DNA of 64,000 bases from CAVZBW01 sp963773635 (GTDB taxonomy: Bacteria; Actinomycetota; Acidimicrobiia; Acidimicrobiales; RAAP-2): NCBI GenBank assembly GCA_963773635.1, contig CAVZBW010000001.1, positions 1-64,000 on the forward strand. The letters run 5' to 3'. Made by a program: the position numbers and the translations under genes. Positions 1 through 7,422 of the stretch are shown in pieces. Under the pieces are notes generated by a model. It was not told where the DNA came from. It did not search any database and saw only the letters and a list, made by a program, of their open reading frames with translations. How positions within the stretch are numbered: position 1 is the first letter of the stretch; every line of letters starts with the position of its first letter.

Positions 1-134
1 ACGCCGGGATGAAGGGCGAGGACATGAAGCGCCTCAAGGAACTCGAGATCGAGAACCAGCGGCTGAAGAAGCTGGTGGCCGACCAGGCCCTCGACATTGA
101 CATGCTGAAGGAGTTGGCCAAAGGAAATTTCTGA
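1..134 (+). CDS. IS3-family transposase OrfA, C-terminal end (partial)
   Basis: Only the last 43 codons lie in the window; the gene begins to the left. The visible tail is a leucine-rich coiled coil (KRLKELEIENQRLKKL, then DQALDIDMLKELAKGNF). In IS3 elements this zipper follows the HTH domain and drives oligomerisation. The stop at 132-134 overlaps the OrfB start at 134-136 (TGATG). This is the usual IS3 layout, in which the active transposase is an OrfAB fusion made by -1 frameshifting; the slippery site itself was not identified here. Confidence 0.85.
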   Translation, partial: AGMKGEDMKRLKELEIENQRLKKLVADQALDIDMLKELAKGNF

Positions 135-985
135 TGACCCCGGAGCGCCGCCGGCGGGCCGTCGTGGCCCTGACCGAGCGCTTCGGGGTCTCACAGCGCC
201 GGGCGTGTCGCGTGGTCGACCAGCCCCGCACCACGCAACGACGTGCACCTCGTCGAACGACCACCGAGGAGCAGAGGCTCTGTCGGCGCCTCCGTGCGAT
301 TGCCCACGCCCATCCCCGTTGGGGCTGGAAGATGGCCCACCAGCTGATTCGTCGCGAGGGCTGGACGGTGAACAAGAAGCGTACCCAGCGGCTGTGGCGC
401 AAAGAAGGCCTGCGCAGGCCCGAGCGCTGCACCAAACGCCGCCGGGTCCGCCTCGACTCGCCCGAGCGGCTACGGGCGAACTCCCCGAACCACGTCTGGG
501 CCATCGATTTCCAGTTCGACGAGACCGCCGACTATCGGCGGCTGAAGCTCGCCAACATCGTCGACGAGTTCACCCGCGAGTCCTTGGCCATGGAGGTCGA
601 TCGCTCCATCACCGCCGATCACCTGGTCAACGTCCTCGAGCGCCTCGTGGCGGTCCACGGCGCACCGACGCACCTGCGCATGGACAACGGGCCAGAACTG
701 ATCTCGTGGGCACTGCGGGACTGGTGCCGATTCACGAGTACCCAGACGGTCTACATCGAGCCGGGGAGCCCCTGGGAGAACCCCTTCGTCGAGTCCTTCA
801 ACAGCCGGAGCCGCGACGAGCTTCTGAACGTCGAGGAGTTCGCGACCCTGCGCGAAGCACGCGTCGTTGTGGAGGCGTGGCGGATCGAGTACAACACCTA
901 TCGACCCCACTCGTCGCTGGGCGGGCTCACCCCCGTCGAGTTCAAGCGCCAGTGGCTCAATCAACACCAACCTGCATGCTCATAG
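134..985 (+). CDS. IS3-family transposase OrfB (DDE integrase)
   Basis: This is the catalytic subunit of an IS3 transposase, 283 aa and apparently complete. An HTH_21-like segment lies near residues 45-100 (HPRWGWKMAHQLIRREG). The rve-fold core shows the DDE triad: D125 in VWAIDFQFDE, D184 in LRMDNGPE and E220 in NPFVESFNSRSRDE, with the D(35)E spacing expected of IS3. The C-terminal YRPHSSLGGLTP motif is also typical. It overlaps OrfA by one base. The right inverted repeat was not located with confidence but should lie just beyond 985. The gene itself shows no damage, so the element could be active if its left half is intact. Confidence 0.93.
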   Translation: MTPERRRRAVVALTERFGVSQRRACRVVDQPRTTQRRAPRRTTTEEQRLCRRLRAIAHAHPRWGWKMAHQLIRREGWTVNKKRTQRLWRKEGLRRPERCTKRRRVRLDSPERLRANSPNHVWAIDFQFDETADYRRLKLANIVDEFTRESLAMEVDRSITADHLVNVLERLVAVHGAPTHLRMDNGPELISWALRDWCRFTSTQTVYIEPGSPWENPFVESFNSRSRDELLNVEEFATLREARVVVEAWRIEYNTYRPHSSLGGLTPVEFKRQWLNQHQPACS

Positions 986-1673
986 CGGGTGGTTCCGCTT
1001 TGGGGGTCCCGTCATGTGAGCACGGGCTCTTCTCGGGTTCCCATGCGCCCAAAACGTCCATCCATCTATCGATATGCATACGGATCGTCACATACGCGTC
1101 CTGGATGCGGTCTTGTCGACGCCTCTCTCGTTCAATCTCGACTTGGCCGGTGATGGAATCCTTGCCGGCTTTGCGAGTGAAATAGCCGGTGATCCCGCTT
1201 CCAAGGACCCCCGCGCCGGCGGCGATCAACGCCACTTCCCAGTCGCTCACTGGAGGGCCTCCGTCTGGGCGCTCTACCGGCACCCACTCGCCGTCGATGC
1301 GAGCCATCGGTGCAATCCCCTGAGTAGTCAAGGTGTCGTGACAGGCGGAGCAGCTGGAGGGGGAGAGCCCACTCACGTCGTAGCCCTGGGCGCTCGGTGT
1401 CGCCCATTCGCCGTCCTGGAAACCGACTCTCTCGCAGACAACGCAAGTCAGCCCGTCATGCTTACGGACGACGAACCGGTTGGTCACGGTGTTCCACGGA
1501 TGGCCGTCGGGCTTGACTGTGATCTCAACAATCTCCCACTGGCTGTCCCTCGGGGCGACCTCGGCAACGATCACGTGGTTGGGACCACTCATCGCGAGCT
1601 GCCGGCGCGCCGGGATGTTGTCTCGCGCCATCTGAAGAGCCTCATCACGTGTGGCGTACAGGTTGTCTGGCAT
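957..1673 (-). CDS. Hypothetical zinc-ribbon protein with one membrane segment
   Basis: This 238-aa protein belongs to no family I recognise. The start at 1673 is chosen because an AGGGAGG Shine-Dalgarno lies 8 nt upstream; an open frame continues upstream but looks non-coding. Two Cys pairs (LTCVVCERV and SSCSACHD) about 40 residues apart suggest a zinc ribbon. A hydrophobic glycine-rich segment (VALIAAGAGVLGSGITGYF) follows, then a charged, helical tail (EIERERRRQDRIQD). The last residues overlap the end of the IS3 OrfB gene by 29 bp, so the original C-terminus may have been replaced by IS sequence. A membrane-tethered redox or metal-binding role is only a guess. Confidence 0.6.
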   Translation of the reverse strand: MPDNLYATRDEALQMARDNIPARRQLAMSGPNHVIVAEVAPRDSQWEIVEITVKPDGHPWNTVTNRFVVRKHDGLTCVVCERVGFQDGEWATPSAQGYDVSGLSPSSCSACHDTLTTQGIAPMARIDGEWVPVERPDGGPPVSDWEVALIAAGAGVLGSGITGYFTRKAGKDSITGQVEIERERRRQDRIQDAYVTIRMHIDRWMDVLGAWEPEKSPCSHDGTPKAEPPAMSMQVGVD

Positions 1674-1776
1674 CGCAGGGACCTCCCTGGGAGGGACGAA
1701 ATAGGGACGAAGTTTGGCGAGTCGCCGGACGACGCACATCCACCGCAACGATGGATGGCCTCTAAGGAGGCCTTTC

Positions 1777-2112
1777 TCAGTAGACCTTAGCGGACAGAAT
1801 ACGAACCAGTCTTCCTTGATCGTCGGCGACAGCGTGTCGCTCGACTGAACGAAGCCTGGTTCCCCACGCCTGGGCTGGTTCATTCTGGATCGGTCGCCGA
1901 TGCTCGATGAGCGGCAAGAGAATGTGTATTCCGCCGTTCCGGACCCCGAGTTCTCGACAGGCGGCGACCTCGTGCTCAAGGAAGCAATGCCAGTGTTGTT
2001 GGTCCTGCTCCAGTTGTGCCAGGACATCCTGATCACCGAGGGACGCGAAGTTGTTGGCACTTCCATCAAGAATACTTCCGCCGTTTCGCTCGATGAGGTC
2101 AACAAGGTTTCG
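1777..2112 (-). pseudogene. Degraded open frame, no usable start
   Basis: On the minus strand 111 codons are open between stops, with protein-like composition (for example LAQLEQDQQHWHCFLEHEVA and GGIHILLPLIEHRRP). There is no ATG, GTG or TTG near the front, and a TAG sits directly before the readable part. Just upstream, the neighbouring frame reads a Cys-containing stretch (DQCPSCSIRDVKSRLG), which suggests one gene broken by a frameshift near 2110. I do not recognise the family. Nothing convincing is encoded on the plus strand here. Confidence 0.3.
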
Positions 2113-2234
2113 CTACCCAGCCGCGATTTCACGTCACGGATCGAGCATGAGGGACATTGGTCCCTGTTCGGATCGTCGAGCTGACTCGAGAATGAAGTCA
2201 GTGGATGCGAAGTTCGCACCAACGTGGAGGGATG

Positions 2235-3635
2235 ATGCTTGACCAGCAGCGCTGGGCTCACCGGCAGCACTGGTCTCGCCGTTGTGTCCTGTTGCTCGGC
2301 GCATTGTGCTGTTCGGGAGTCCTCTCCGGCACCGCTCCGGCTGACGCGACCGCCGTCACTGGGTCGAAGGGCCCGATTTACCAGGCGACGTTGGCATACG
2401 TCGAGCATTTCTATCCGCGCTGGTTGAGCTATGAACAGGACCTGAAGCTGCGACCCAATATGTTGGTTGCGCCACAAGAGATGACACCGGACATTCGAGT
2501 CATCGTGGCTCCAAACAACGACACCTTGTACGCGGCCAGCCTCATGGATCTGACCAAGCAGGCCGTCATCCTCACCATCCCGAGAACGACGGCCACATAC
2601 TCACTCTTCTCGGCAGACTCCTTCGGGGACGTCTTGCCGACGAGCATTCCGGCAGAGACGGCGGGAACATACGCCCTGACCGGTCCGGGCTGGTCAGGGA
2701 CCCTCCCGGCGGGCGTGGCCCGAGTTTCGCTTCCACAGCCACTCTCTCTGTTTCTGGTTCGCATCGATAGGGACTCAGCGCAGAGCGACGTGGTCACCGC
2801 GTTCCGTGCGGGTCTCCGGTTAGAGCCTCTCTCCGACTATCTGACTGATCCAACTGGTGGTGCGACGCAGGTCCTCCCCGTGAACCTCTTTTCCACGAGC
2901 TACAAGGTCCTGGCCGACGCTGCGGCCACCAAAGCTCCGATGCAGTTCTTGCGCCAGCTGCAGACCGGCATGGAGCTTTCCACCACCCCGCGCCTCGATG
3001 GACCAGATCAGGCAGTGGCTGACCGCTTCAATGCCTTGTTCGGCAATGGGGGAGCGTCGCTGGGGCTGTCTGCCCAGTTTGAGGCCGAGGCAGCGGTCCG
3101 GGAGGCGCACGCACGCATCGTGTCCAACTATCGGACACACACCGACAGCAGCCACTGGATCTCCTTTTCCAACATCGGCGACTGGGGACCCCAGTACCTG
3201 GATCGGTCCTCGATCGCCGAGTTCATCCAGTACGGCAACCTTCGCAGCGTGGCGGCCTATTATCAGGCCTTCACTGATGCCGGCGGCTCAGCGCTCGATG
3301 CCTCGACCGGTGGTTATGTTCTGACGTTCCCGAAGAACGACGTCCCTCAGGCTCGGCGTTTCTGGTCGGTCACCGCCTACTTGCCTGGTTCCATCACCCT
3401 TGTGCCAAACAGTTTCAGCAAGTACGTCGTGGCGAGCTACACCCCCGGTCTCAGCACGAACGCCGATGGCTCCCTGTCCATCTACATGACGCCGACTCGA
3501 CCCAAGGGAGTGCCGAGCGCGAACTGGTTGCCGGTGCCCCATGGCCCGTTCAGCGTGATGCTTCGTGTCTACGGTCCGATGGGCAGCATTGCCACGAACA
3601 CCTACACGCCCCCTGGTATTGCCCCTTGGCATTGA
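2235..3635 (+). CDS. Secreted DUF1254/DUF1214 domain protein
   Basis: The protein has 466 aa. An N-terminal signal peptide (RRCVLLLGALCCSGVLSG, then TAPADATA) points to export. The DUF1254 part covers roughly residues 50-190 (APNNDTLYAASLMDL is its hallmark) and the DUF1214 part lies near the C-terminus (FWSVTAYLPGS...SIYMTP). These paired domains are widespread in bacteria, and their biochemical role is poorly defined. The start is ambiguous: ATG codons lie at 2205, 2232 and 2235. GGAGG at 2226-2230 fits 2235 best, and the signal peptide starts there too. The gene stands alone between IS-derived DNA, and its frame is intact. Confidence 0.85.
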   Translation: MLDQQRWAHRQHWSRRCVLLLGALCCSGVLSGTAPADATAVTGSKGPIYQATLAYVEHFYPRWLSYEQDLKLRPNMLVAPQEMTPDIRVIVAPNNDTLYAASLMDLTKQAVILTIPRTTATYSLFSADSFGDVLPTSIPAETAGTYALTGPGWSGTLPAGVARVSLPQPLSLFLVRIDRDSAQSDVVTAFRAGLRLEPLSDYLTDPTGGATQVLPVNLFSTSYKVLADAAATKAPMQFLRQLQTGMELSTTPRLDGPDQAVADRFNALFGNGGASLGLSAQFEAEAAVREAHARIVSNYRTHTDSSHWISFSNIGDWGPQYLDRSSIAEFIQYGNLRSVAAYYQAFTDAGGSALDASTGGYVLTFPKNDVPQARRFWSVTAYLPGSITLVPNSFSKYVVASYTPGLSTNADGSLSIYMTPTRPKGVPSANWLPVPHGPFSVMLRVYGPMGSIATNTYTPPGIAPWH

Positions 3636-3698
3636 TCGCTGCCCTACCGATCCTCATCCCTCCCGTTGGCCTCGTCGAAACCGGAGTGGAATCACCGC

Positions 3699-3830
3699 TT
3701 AGGGGGAATTGAACGACGCGTACGTAGCGCCGAGATCCACCCACTTGGTGAGCTGCCGCTTGGTGCGTAGATGCTCGGGGGCTACCCGCAACCATCCCGG
3801 CATCGGACGCCCGCGCATCACTGCCATCTG
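3699..3830 (-). pseudogene. TfoX-N-domain protein, C-terminal half, cut off by IS21
   Basis: Reading leftward from the IS21 border gives QMAVMRGRPMPGWLRV, then APEHLRTKRQLTKWVDLGAT, ending YASFNSP and a stop. This matches the conserved end of small TfoX/Sxy N-terminal-domain proteins (GRPM-G-L-V-PE-L-T-L-WV-G-AYA). The other half lies at 6144-6350 on the far side of the element. Removing IS21 and one copy of the duplicated CATCTG restores the reading ...TTDAQMAVMRGRP in frame. The family's role in most bacteria is unknown; Sxy itself regulates competence. Confidence 0.75.
3825..3830. repeat. Left copy of 6-bp IS21 target duplication (CATCTG)
   Basis: CATCTG directly precedes the IS21 left end and recurs at 6144-6149 directly after the right end. 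Six bases is within the 4-8 bp known for IS21-family insertions. Keeping one copy restores the TfoX-N reading frame, which supports this boundary over alternatives two bases away. Confidence 0.75.
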
Positions 3831-3910
3831 TGCCGCCGATTTCCGAAACTCCCCAGGGGCGATCAACGAAATTCCCCAGTTGACGGACCGGTGAGTTGTT
3901 TGGATCGAGA

Positions 3911-4699
3911 TTACTCCTTGACCTTGGTCACCCCCTTCCGGAGCCCTTCGGTGCGGGCCCGATGCGAGCGCATCCGGTAGCTCTCGCCGTCGATGTTGAA
4001 CACGACGCTGCGGTGCAAGAGGCGGTCGAGCATGGCGGCGGCCACCATGGGGTCGTCGAAGATCTTCCCCCACGAGCCCACGCCCAGATTGGTCGTCATG
4101 ACGATGGAGCTCTTCAGATAGCGCTGCGTGATCACCTGGAACAGGGCGGCAGCCGCTTCGCTCTGGAGGGGCAGGTAGCCCACCTCGTCGATGACCAAGA
4201 GTCTGGGTCCGGCGAAGAAGCGCATGGTGGTGGCCCACCGTCCCTCGAGCGCGGCACGGTGACAGCGGGCAGCCAGGTCGGCGGCCGTCGTGTAGTAGGT
4301 CCGATAGCCGGCGTTGATGGACGCCCGGGCCAGACCGACGGCCAGCATGGTCTTGCCGACGCCGGGTGGCCCGATCAACAGCACGTTGGTGGCGTCTTCG
4401 AGGAACCGCAGCGTGCCGAGCTCGGTCATCAGCTTCTTGTCCACCGACGGCTGGGCGGAGAAGTCGAAGTCGTCCAGTGTCCAGGGGGACGGCAGACAAG
4501 CGAAGCGTTCGAGCCCGGCCCGTCGCCTGATCTCGGTGGCGGTCACCTCGACCTCGAGGAGGCGGTGCAAGAACTCGCTATGGCCGAGCTTGTGCTCTCG
4601 GGCGTGGTCGAGTTCGCCGGGCAGCGCCTCGGCAGCAGCACCCAGACGCAGGTAGGCCAGATGCGCCCGGATCTCTTGATAGGTGGAGGAGTCGCTCAT
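3911..4699 (-). CDS. istB: IS21 ATPase IstB
   Basis: IstB is the AAA+ helper ATPase of IS21 transposition. It binds DNA as an oligomer, recruits and stimulates IstA and influences target choice. The 262-aa protein has a Walker A motif at 110-117 (GPPGVGKT) and a Walker B at about 167-172 (RLLVIDEVGYL, D171/E172). The N-terminal helical segment (TYQEIRAHLAYLRLGAAAEA) is typical of IstB. Its start overlaps the istA stop by 4 bp (ATGA), so the two are translationally coupled. Length is normal and no damage is visible. Confidence 0.95.
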   Translation of the reverse strand: MSDSSTYQEIRAHLAYLRLGAAAEALPGELDHAREHKLGHSEFLHRLLEVEVTATEIRRRAGLERFACLPSPWTLDDFDFSAQPSVDKKLMTELGTLRFLEDATNVLLIGPPGVGKTMLAVGLARASINAGYRTYYTTAADLAARCHRAALEGRWATTMRFFAGPRLLVIDEVGYLPLQSEAAAALFQVITQRYLKSSIVMTTNLGVGSWGKIFDDPMVAAAMLDRLLHRSVVFNIDGESYRMRSHRARTEGLRKGVTKVKE

Positions 4700-5997
4700 C
4701 GTCCCTCCGCGATCTCACCATAGACGGACAGGTCGACGACGGGCTCACGCCCGATGGGTCCGAGCAGTCGGGCTGCTTCTTCGAGTGCCTCTTTGCCCGG
4801 TGGGCGGTTGGCCTTCTTGTCGCACGGACGAGCTGTCGTGAAGGCGCTCAGCACGGCGGCCTCGAGGGCTTCACGGTGCTCGACGCTGCGCACCAGGGCG
4901 CCCGAACCAGCCGGAGCGAGGCGGTGGGTGACGAGGATCGCTCCCGAGGGAGCCACCACGTCGATGGTCGGAGACGACAAACGATGCCGGATGAGCAACG
5001 TCGTCCCGCTGAGCCCGGGCGGCACCGAGTAGCGGTTGCCCGAGAAGGCCACGCTGGCATTGTCGGCCACGATTCGTTCGACCTCGGTGGTGGCCGGAAA
5101 TGGGGCCGGCGGGAGGGCGAGCAGCGGCTCGGTGTCGGCCAGCTCACCGACGGTGGTGCGCTCGCCGTTCGGTCCTCGGCGCTCGCGGTCATCACCGATG
5201 GTGGCGCAGAAGACGTCGAGGGAGCGTTGGGCGTCTTCGGGGTTCTCTGCGCTCATGGTGCGCCACCAGCGACCCGAGACGAAGCGCACCGAGGACTCGA
5301 CCGCACCCTTGCGATTGCCACGCCTCGGCGGACAGGGTTCGACGACGGCCCCGTAGTGCTTGGCCACCGGAGCGAAGGAGGCCTGCACGTCGCTCGTTCC
5401 CGGGACGATCACTGTGGCCAGGCGATCGGTCCGCCACACCCGAGCTGTCCCGCCCAGGTGCCGGAGCACCTCGTCGATGGCCTCGATGAGATGGGCCTGG
5501 TCCATCTTCTCGCCCAGCACGCCGCGCACCTTGCCCGAGTGCGACAGCGTGCCCAACAGCACGTAGGCCGTCCCACCCCATGGAGCGTTCCGGCGTTCGA
5601 ACCAATCCCACTGGATCTCCTCACCCGGTGGATGGTCGATCTCGATGGTGTCGCGTCCCTTGACGCCGGCACAGGCCTCGCAGTGGGGCCGGAGTCCGGC
5701 CAGCCGGATCTGGCGGACGAAGCTCGGGTAGCTCAGCGGATAGCCGAGCCGTTTCACCTCGTCATAGAGGGCCGAGGCCCACACGTGCGGATCGTCAACG
5801 AACCGGGCCACCAGGTACTTGGTGAACGGCTCGAGCGGGTCGGGGGCCGAGCGGGCCCGGACGCCGGGGACTCGCTCCCCATTGATGTAGGCCCGGATCG
5901 TCTTTCGGTCCCGGCCGAGGTGCCGGGCGATCGCCGAGATCGTCCAACCCCTACTTCTCAGTGCATGTACTTCCACGTCTTCCCCATGTGTGAGCAT
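4696..5997 (-). CDS. istA: IS21 transposase IstA
   Basis: This is the DDE transposase of the element, 433 aa. It opens with a helix-turn-helix (TISAIARHLGRDRKTIRAYI, about residues 19-38). An rve-fold catalytic core follows with D131 (IQWDWFER), D191 (VWRTDRLATVI) and E234 (NRKGAVESSVRF). The C-terminal Mu-B-like beta segment (VAFSGNRYSVPPGL) is typical of IS21. The start lies 146 bp inside the right end of the element and the gene runs directly into istB. Length is at the short end of the family, but all catalytic residues are present. Confidence 0.95.
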   Translation of the reverse strand: MLTHGEDVEVHALRSRGWTISAIARHLGRDRKTIRAYINGERVPGVRARSAPDPLEPFTKYLVARFVDDPHVWASALYDEVKRLGYPLSYPSFVRQIRLAGLRPHCEACAGVKGRDTIEIDHPPGEEIQWDWFERRNAPWGGTAYVLLGTLSHSGKVRGVLGEKMDQAHLIEAIDEVLRHLGGTARVWRTDRLATVIVPGTSDVQASFAPVAKHYGAVVEPCPPRRGNRKGAVESSVRFVSGRWWRTMSAENPEDAQRSLDVFCATIGDDRERRGPNGERTTVGELADTEPLLALPPAPFPATTEVERIVADNASVAFSGNRYSVPPGLSGTTLLIRHRLSSPTIDVVAPSGAILVTHRLAPAGSGALVRSVEHREALEAAVLSAFTTARPCDKKANRPPGKEALEEAARLLGPIGREPVVDLSVYGEIAEGR

Positions 5998-6143
5998 GCG
6001 GAGCGGGACTCCCTTCGAGCTGGCTGGCTTGGTCGCTCGTCAGCTTCGAAGGGGGCCCAACCCCGCGGGTGGATGGTTCAGCTCACCGGGCTCAGGGTGG
6101 GGAATTTCAGTGATCGAGGGTGGGGAGATTCAAAAATCGCGGA

Positions 6144-6350
6144 CATCTGAGCGTCAGTTGTATCGACAAGCGCCTCGGATCGCGTCGGATCCACTCGAAC
6201 AGGCACCCAAACCTTGGCCACTCGCTGCAATGGCCATGTTGCCACCGATCAAGAAGGCGAGGCCGCCGAACATCTTCTTCTCCGTGAGCCGGGGCTGGCC
6301 CTCCAGCAGAGTGCGTCTTGGTGAAGCGACTCGTGCAGAGGTTGATCCAT
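6144..6350 (-). pseudogene. TfoX-N-domain protein, N-terminal half, cut off by IS21
   Basis: The minus strand reads LLEGQPRLTEKKMFGGLAFL, then IGGNMAIAASGQG, and in a shifted frame VPVRVDPTRSEALVDTTDAQM, where the IS21 copy begins. These are the conserved N-terminal and middle segments of small TfoX-N proteins (EKKMFGG-FL--GNMA is diagnostic). A plausible ATG is at 6350 (MDQPLHESLHQD), but reaching LLEGQPR from it also needs a frameshift. So the gene carries one or two small indels besides the insertion and is not functional. The partner half is at 3699-3830. Confidence 0.75.
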
Positions 6351-6447
6351 GAAGTATGCGCCGAGAGTCGCCCTTCGACCGACCGGCGTTTCAAGGTTCC
6401 GTTGCCCGGCCGTAGAGGGAGGCGGTTCGCGCACCCTCCGCTCTGGT

Positions 6448-6462
6448 TGGTGGGCCGTAGAG
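6448..6462. repeat. Left copy of 15-bp IS481 target duplication
   Basis: TGGTGGGCCGTAGAG here is identical to 9446-9460. The two copies flank the IS481 element exactly. The sequence is the complement of the tRNA-Val 3' end including CCA, so the insertion target was the attL copy of the integrative element. Fifteen bases is at the long end of the range reported for IS481-family duplications. Confidence 0.7.
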
Positions 6463-6545
6463 TGCCTGAGTTCATGACATCGAGGACCTGATTCGCTCGG
6501 GTATGTGTCAGGACATAGAGGACCACCTAACGGGGAGGGTCCTCT

Positions 6546-7148
6546 ATGGACATCGGCCGGTTCCTGATCGAGACGCATCTGCGGACGGGACGGCCCATCA
6601 AGGTGTTGGCTAAGACCCACGGGGTGAGCCCGAGTTGGCTGTTCGCCTTGCTGCACCGGTATCGCCTCGAGGGCGATGCAGGACTCGAGGCTCGATCGCG
6701 CCGGCCCAAGCGGAGCCCGACGCGCATTGCGGACCGGTGGGAAGACGAGATCGTGGCCCTGCGAAAGGAACTTCTCGACTTCGGGGCCGACGCCGGGGCC
6801 GAGACCATCCACTACCACCTGGGTGAGCGACATCTTGAGGTGCCCTCGGTGTCGACGATCTGGCGGGTGCTCAAGGCCCGAGGCTTCGTCACTCCGGAGC
6901 CCCACAAACGGCCCAAGAGCTCGCTGCAGCGTTTCGTCGCCGATCTCCCCAATGAGTGCTGGCAGGCCGACGTCACCCATGTGGCGCTCGAGCATGGCGA
7001 AGTGTTCGAGGTCCTCAACATCATCGACGACCACTCGAGGCTGTGCGTGGCGTCCAGGGTGTTTGTGACGGTGAGAGCGCCCGACGTGGTGCGGACCCTG
7101 CACCGATCGGCGGCGACCTGGGGTTATCCGGCCGCCGTGCTCACCGAC
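6546..7148 (+). pseudogene. IS481 transposase, N-terminal part
   Basis: These 201 codons give the HTH region (IKVLAKTHGVSPSWLFALLH, about residues 19-38) and the first catalytic Asp (CWQADVTHVALEHG), then read IIDDHSRL and end in AAVLTD at the second catalytic Asp. There the IS110 starts. The rest of the protein resumes in the same frame at 8834 (NGLVFTAQRR). Joined, the two parts make about 382 aa, the usual IS481 transposase length. The start is ATG 6546 behind GGGGAGGG. Confidence 0.9.
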
Positions 7149-7422
7149 ATTCAAGCTGATTGCGCCCTTGGATCCACCGTTCGTCCGGCCGGCGGCGGGA
7201 AGCTCCGAGGTGACCGGTGCCCGCTCTGCATCACTGCTGACCGATCGGAGCGCTTGACGACTCCTTGCCTGTTGGGGGCGAGCCGAGCGGGGGCAACACC
7301 GGGGAAGGAACGTCCTGTTAGGTACTCGGTGACCGACCCCGGTCGGATCCCTGTTGGTGAATGTCCGGCACGACCTCCCCGATGGCGCCTTCCGTCGGTC
7401 CTCACACGACAAGGAGGAATGA
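7149..7422 (+). ncRNA. Candidate bridge-RNA region of the nested IS110
   Basis: IS110-group elements carry a structured RNA in the DNA before the transposase that pairs with donor and target DNA (known for IS621 and relatives). These 274 bases have no ORF and contain self-complementary stretches, for example CCGACC-CC-GGTCGG at 7333-7346. I could not assign target- or donor-binding loops by eye. The call rests on position and family knowledge, and the element's decay means the RNA may no longer work. Confidence 0.35.

Larger units (their letters stand above)
3831..6143. mobile_element. IS21-family insertion sequence
   Basis: This 2.3-kb element carries istA and istB on the minus strand. Both ends contain the repeated motif expected for IS21 transposase binding. 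At the left, GAAACTCCCC (3845-3854) and GAAATTCCCC (3868-3877) are 23 bp apart. At the right, the inverted pair GGGGAATTTC (6099-6108) and GGGGAGATTC (6122-6131) is also 23 bp apart. The outer ends read TGCCGCCGATTT (left) and, inverted, TCCGCGATTTTT (right). CATCTG flanks the element on both sides. Both genes are open, so it may be active. It interrupts a TfoX-N gene. Confidence 0.9.

Noticed and set aside
1674..2477. Upstream extension of the zinc-ribbon frame to 506 aa
   Set aside because: The upstream part has irregular composition and crosses the start of the DUF1254 gene; a strong ribosome site supports the start at 1673.
4876..6150. Long plus-strand frame opposite istA
   Set aside because: It is antisense to a complete istA with all catalytic residues; long antisense frames are common in high-GC DNA.
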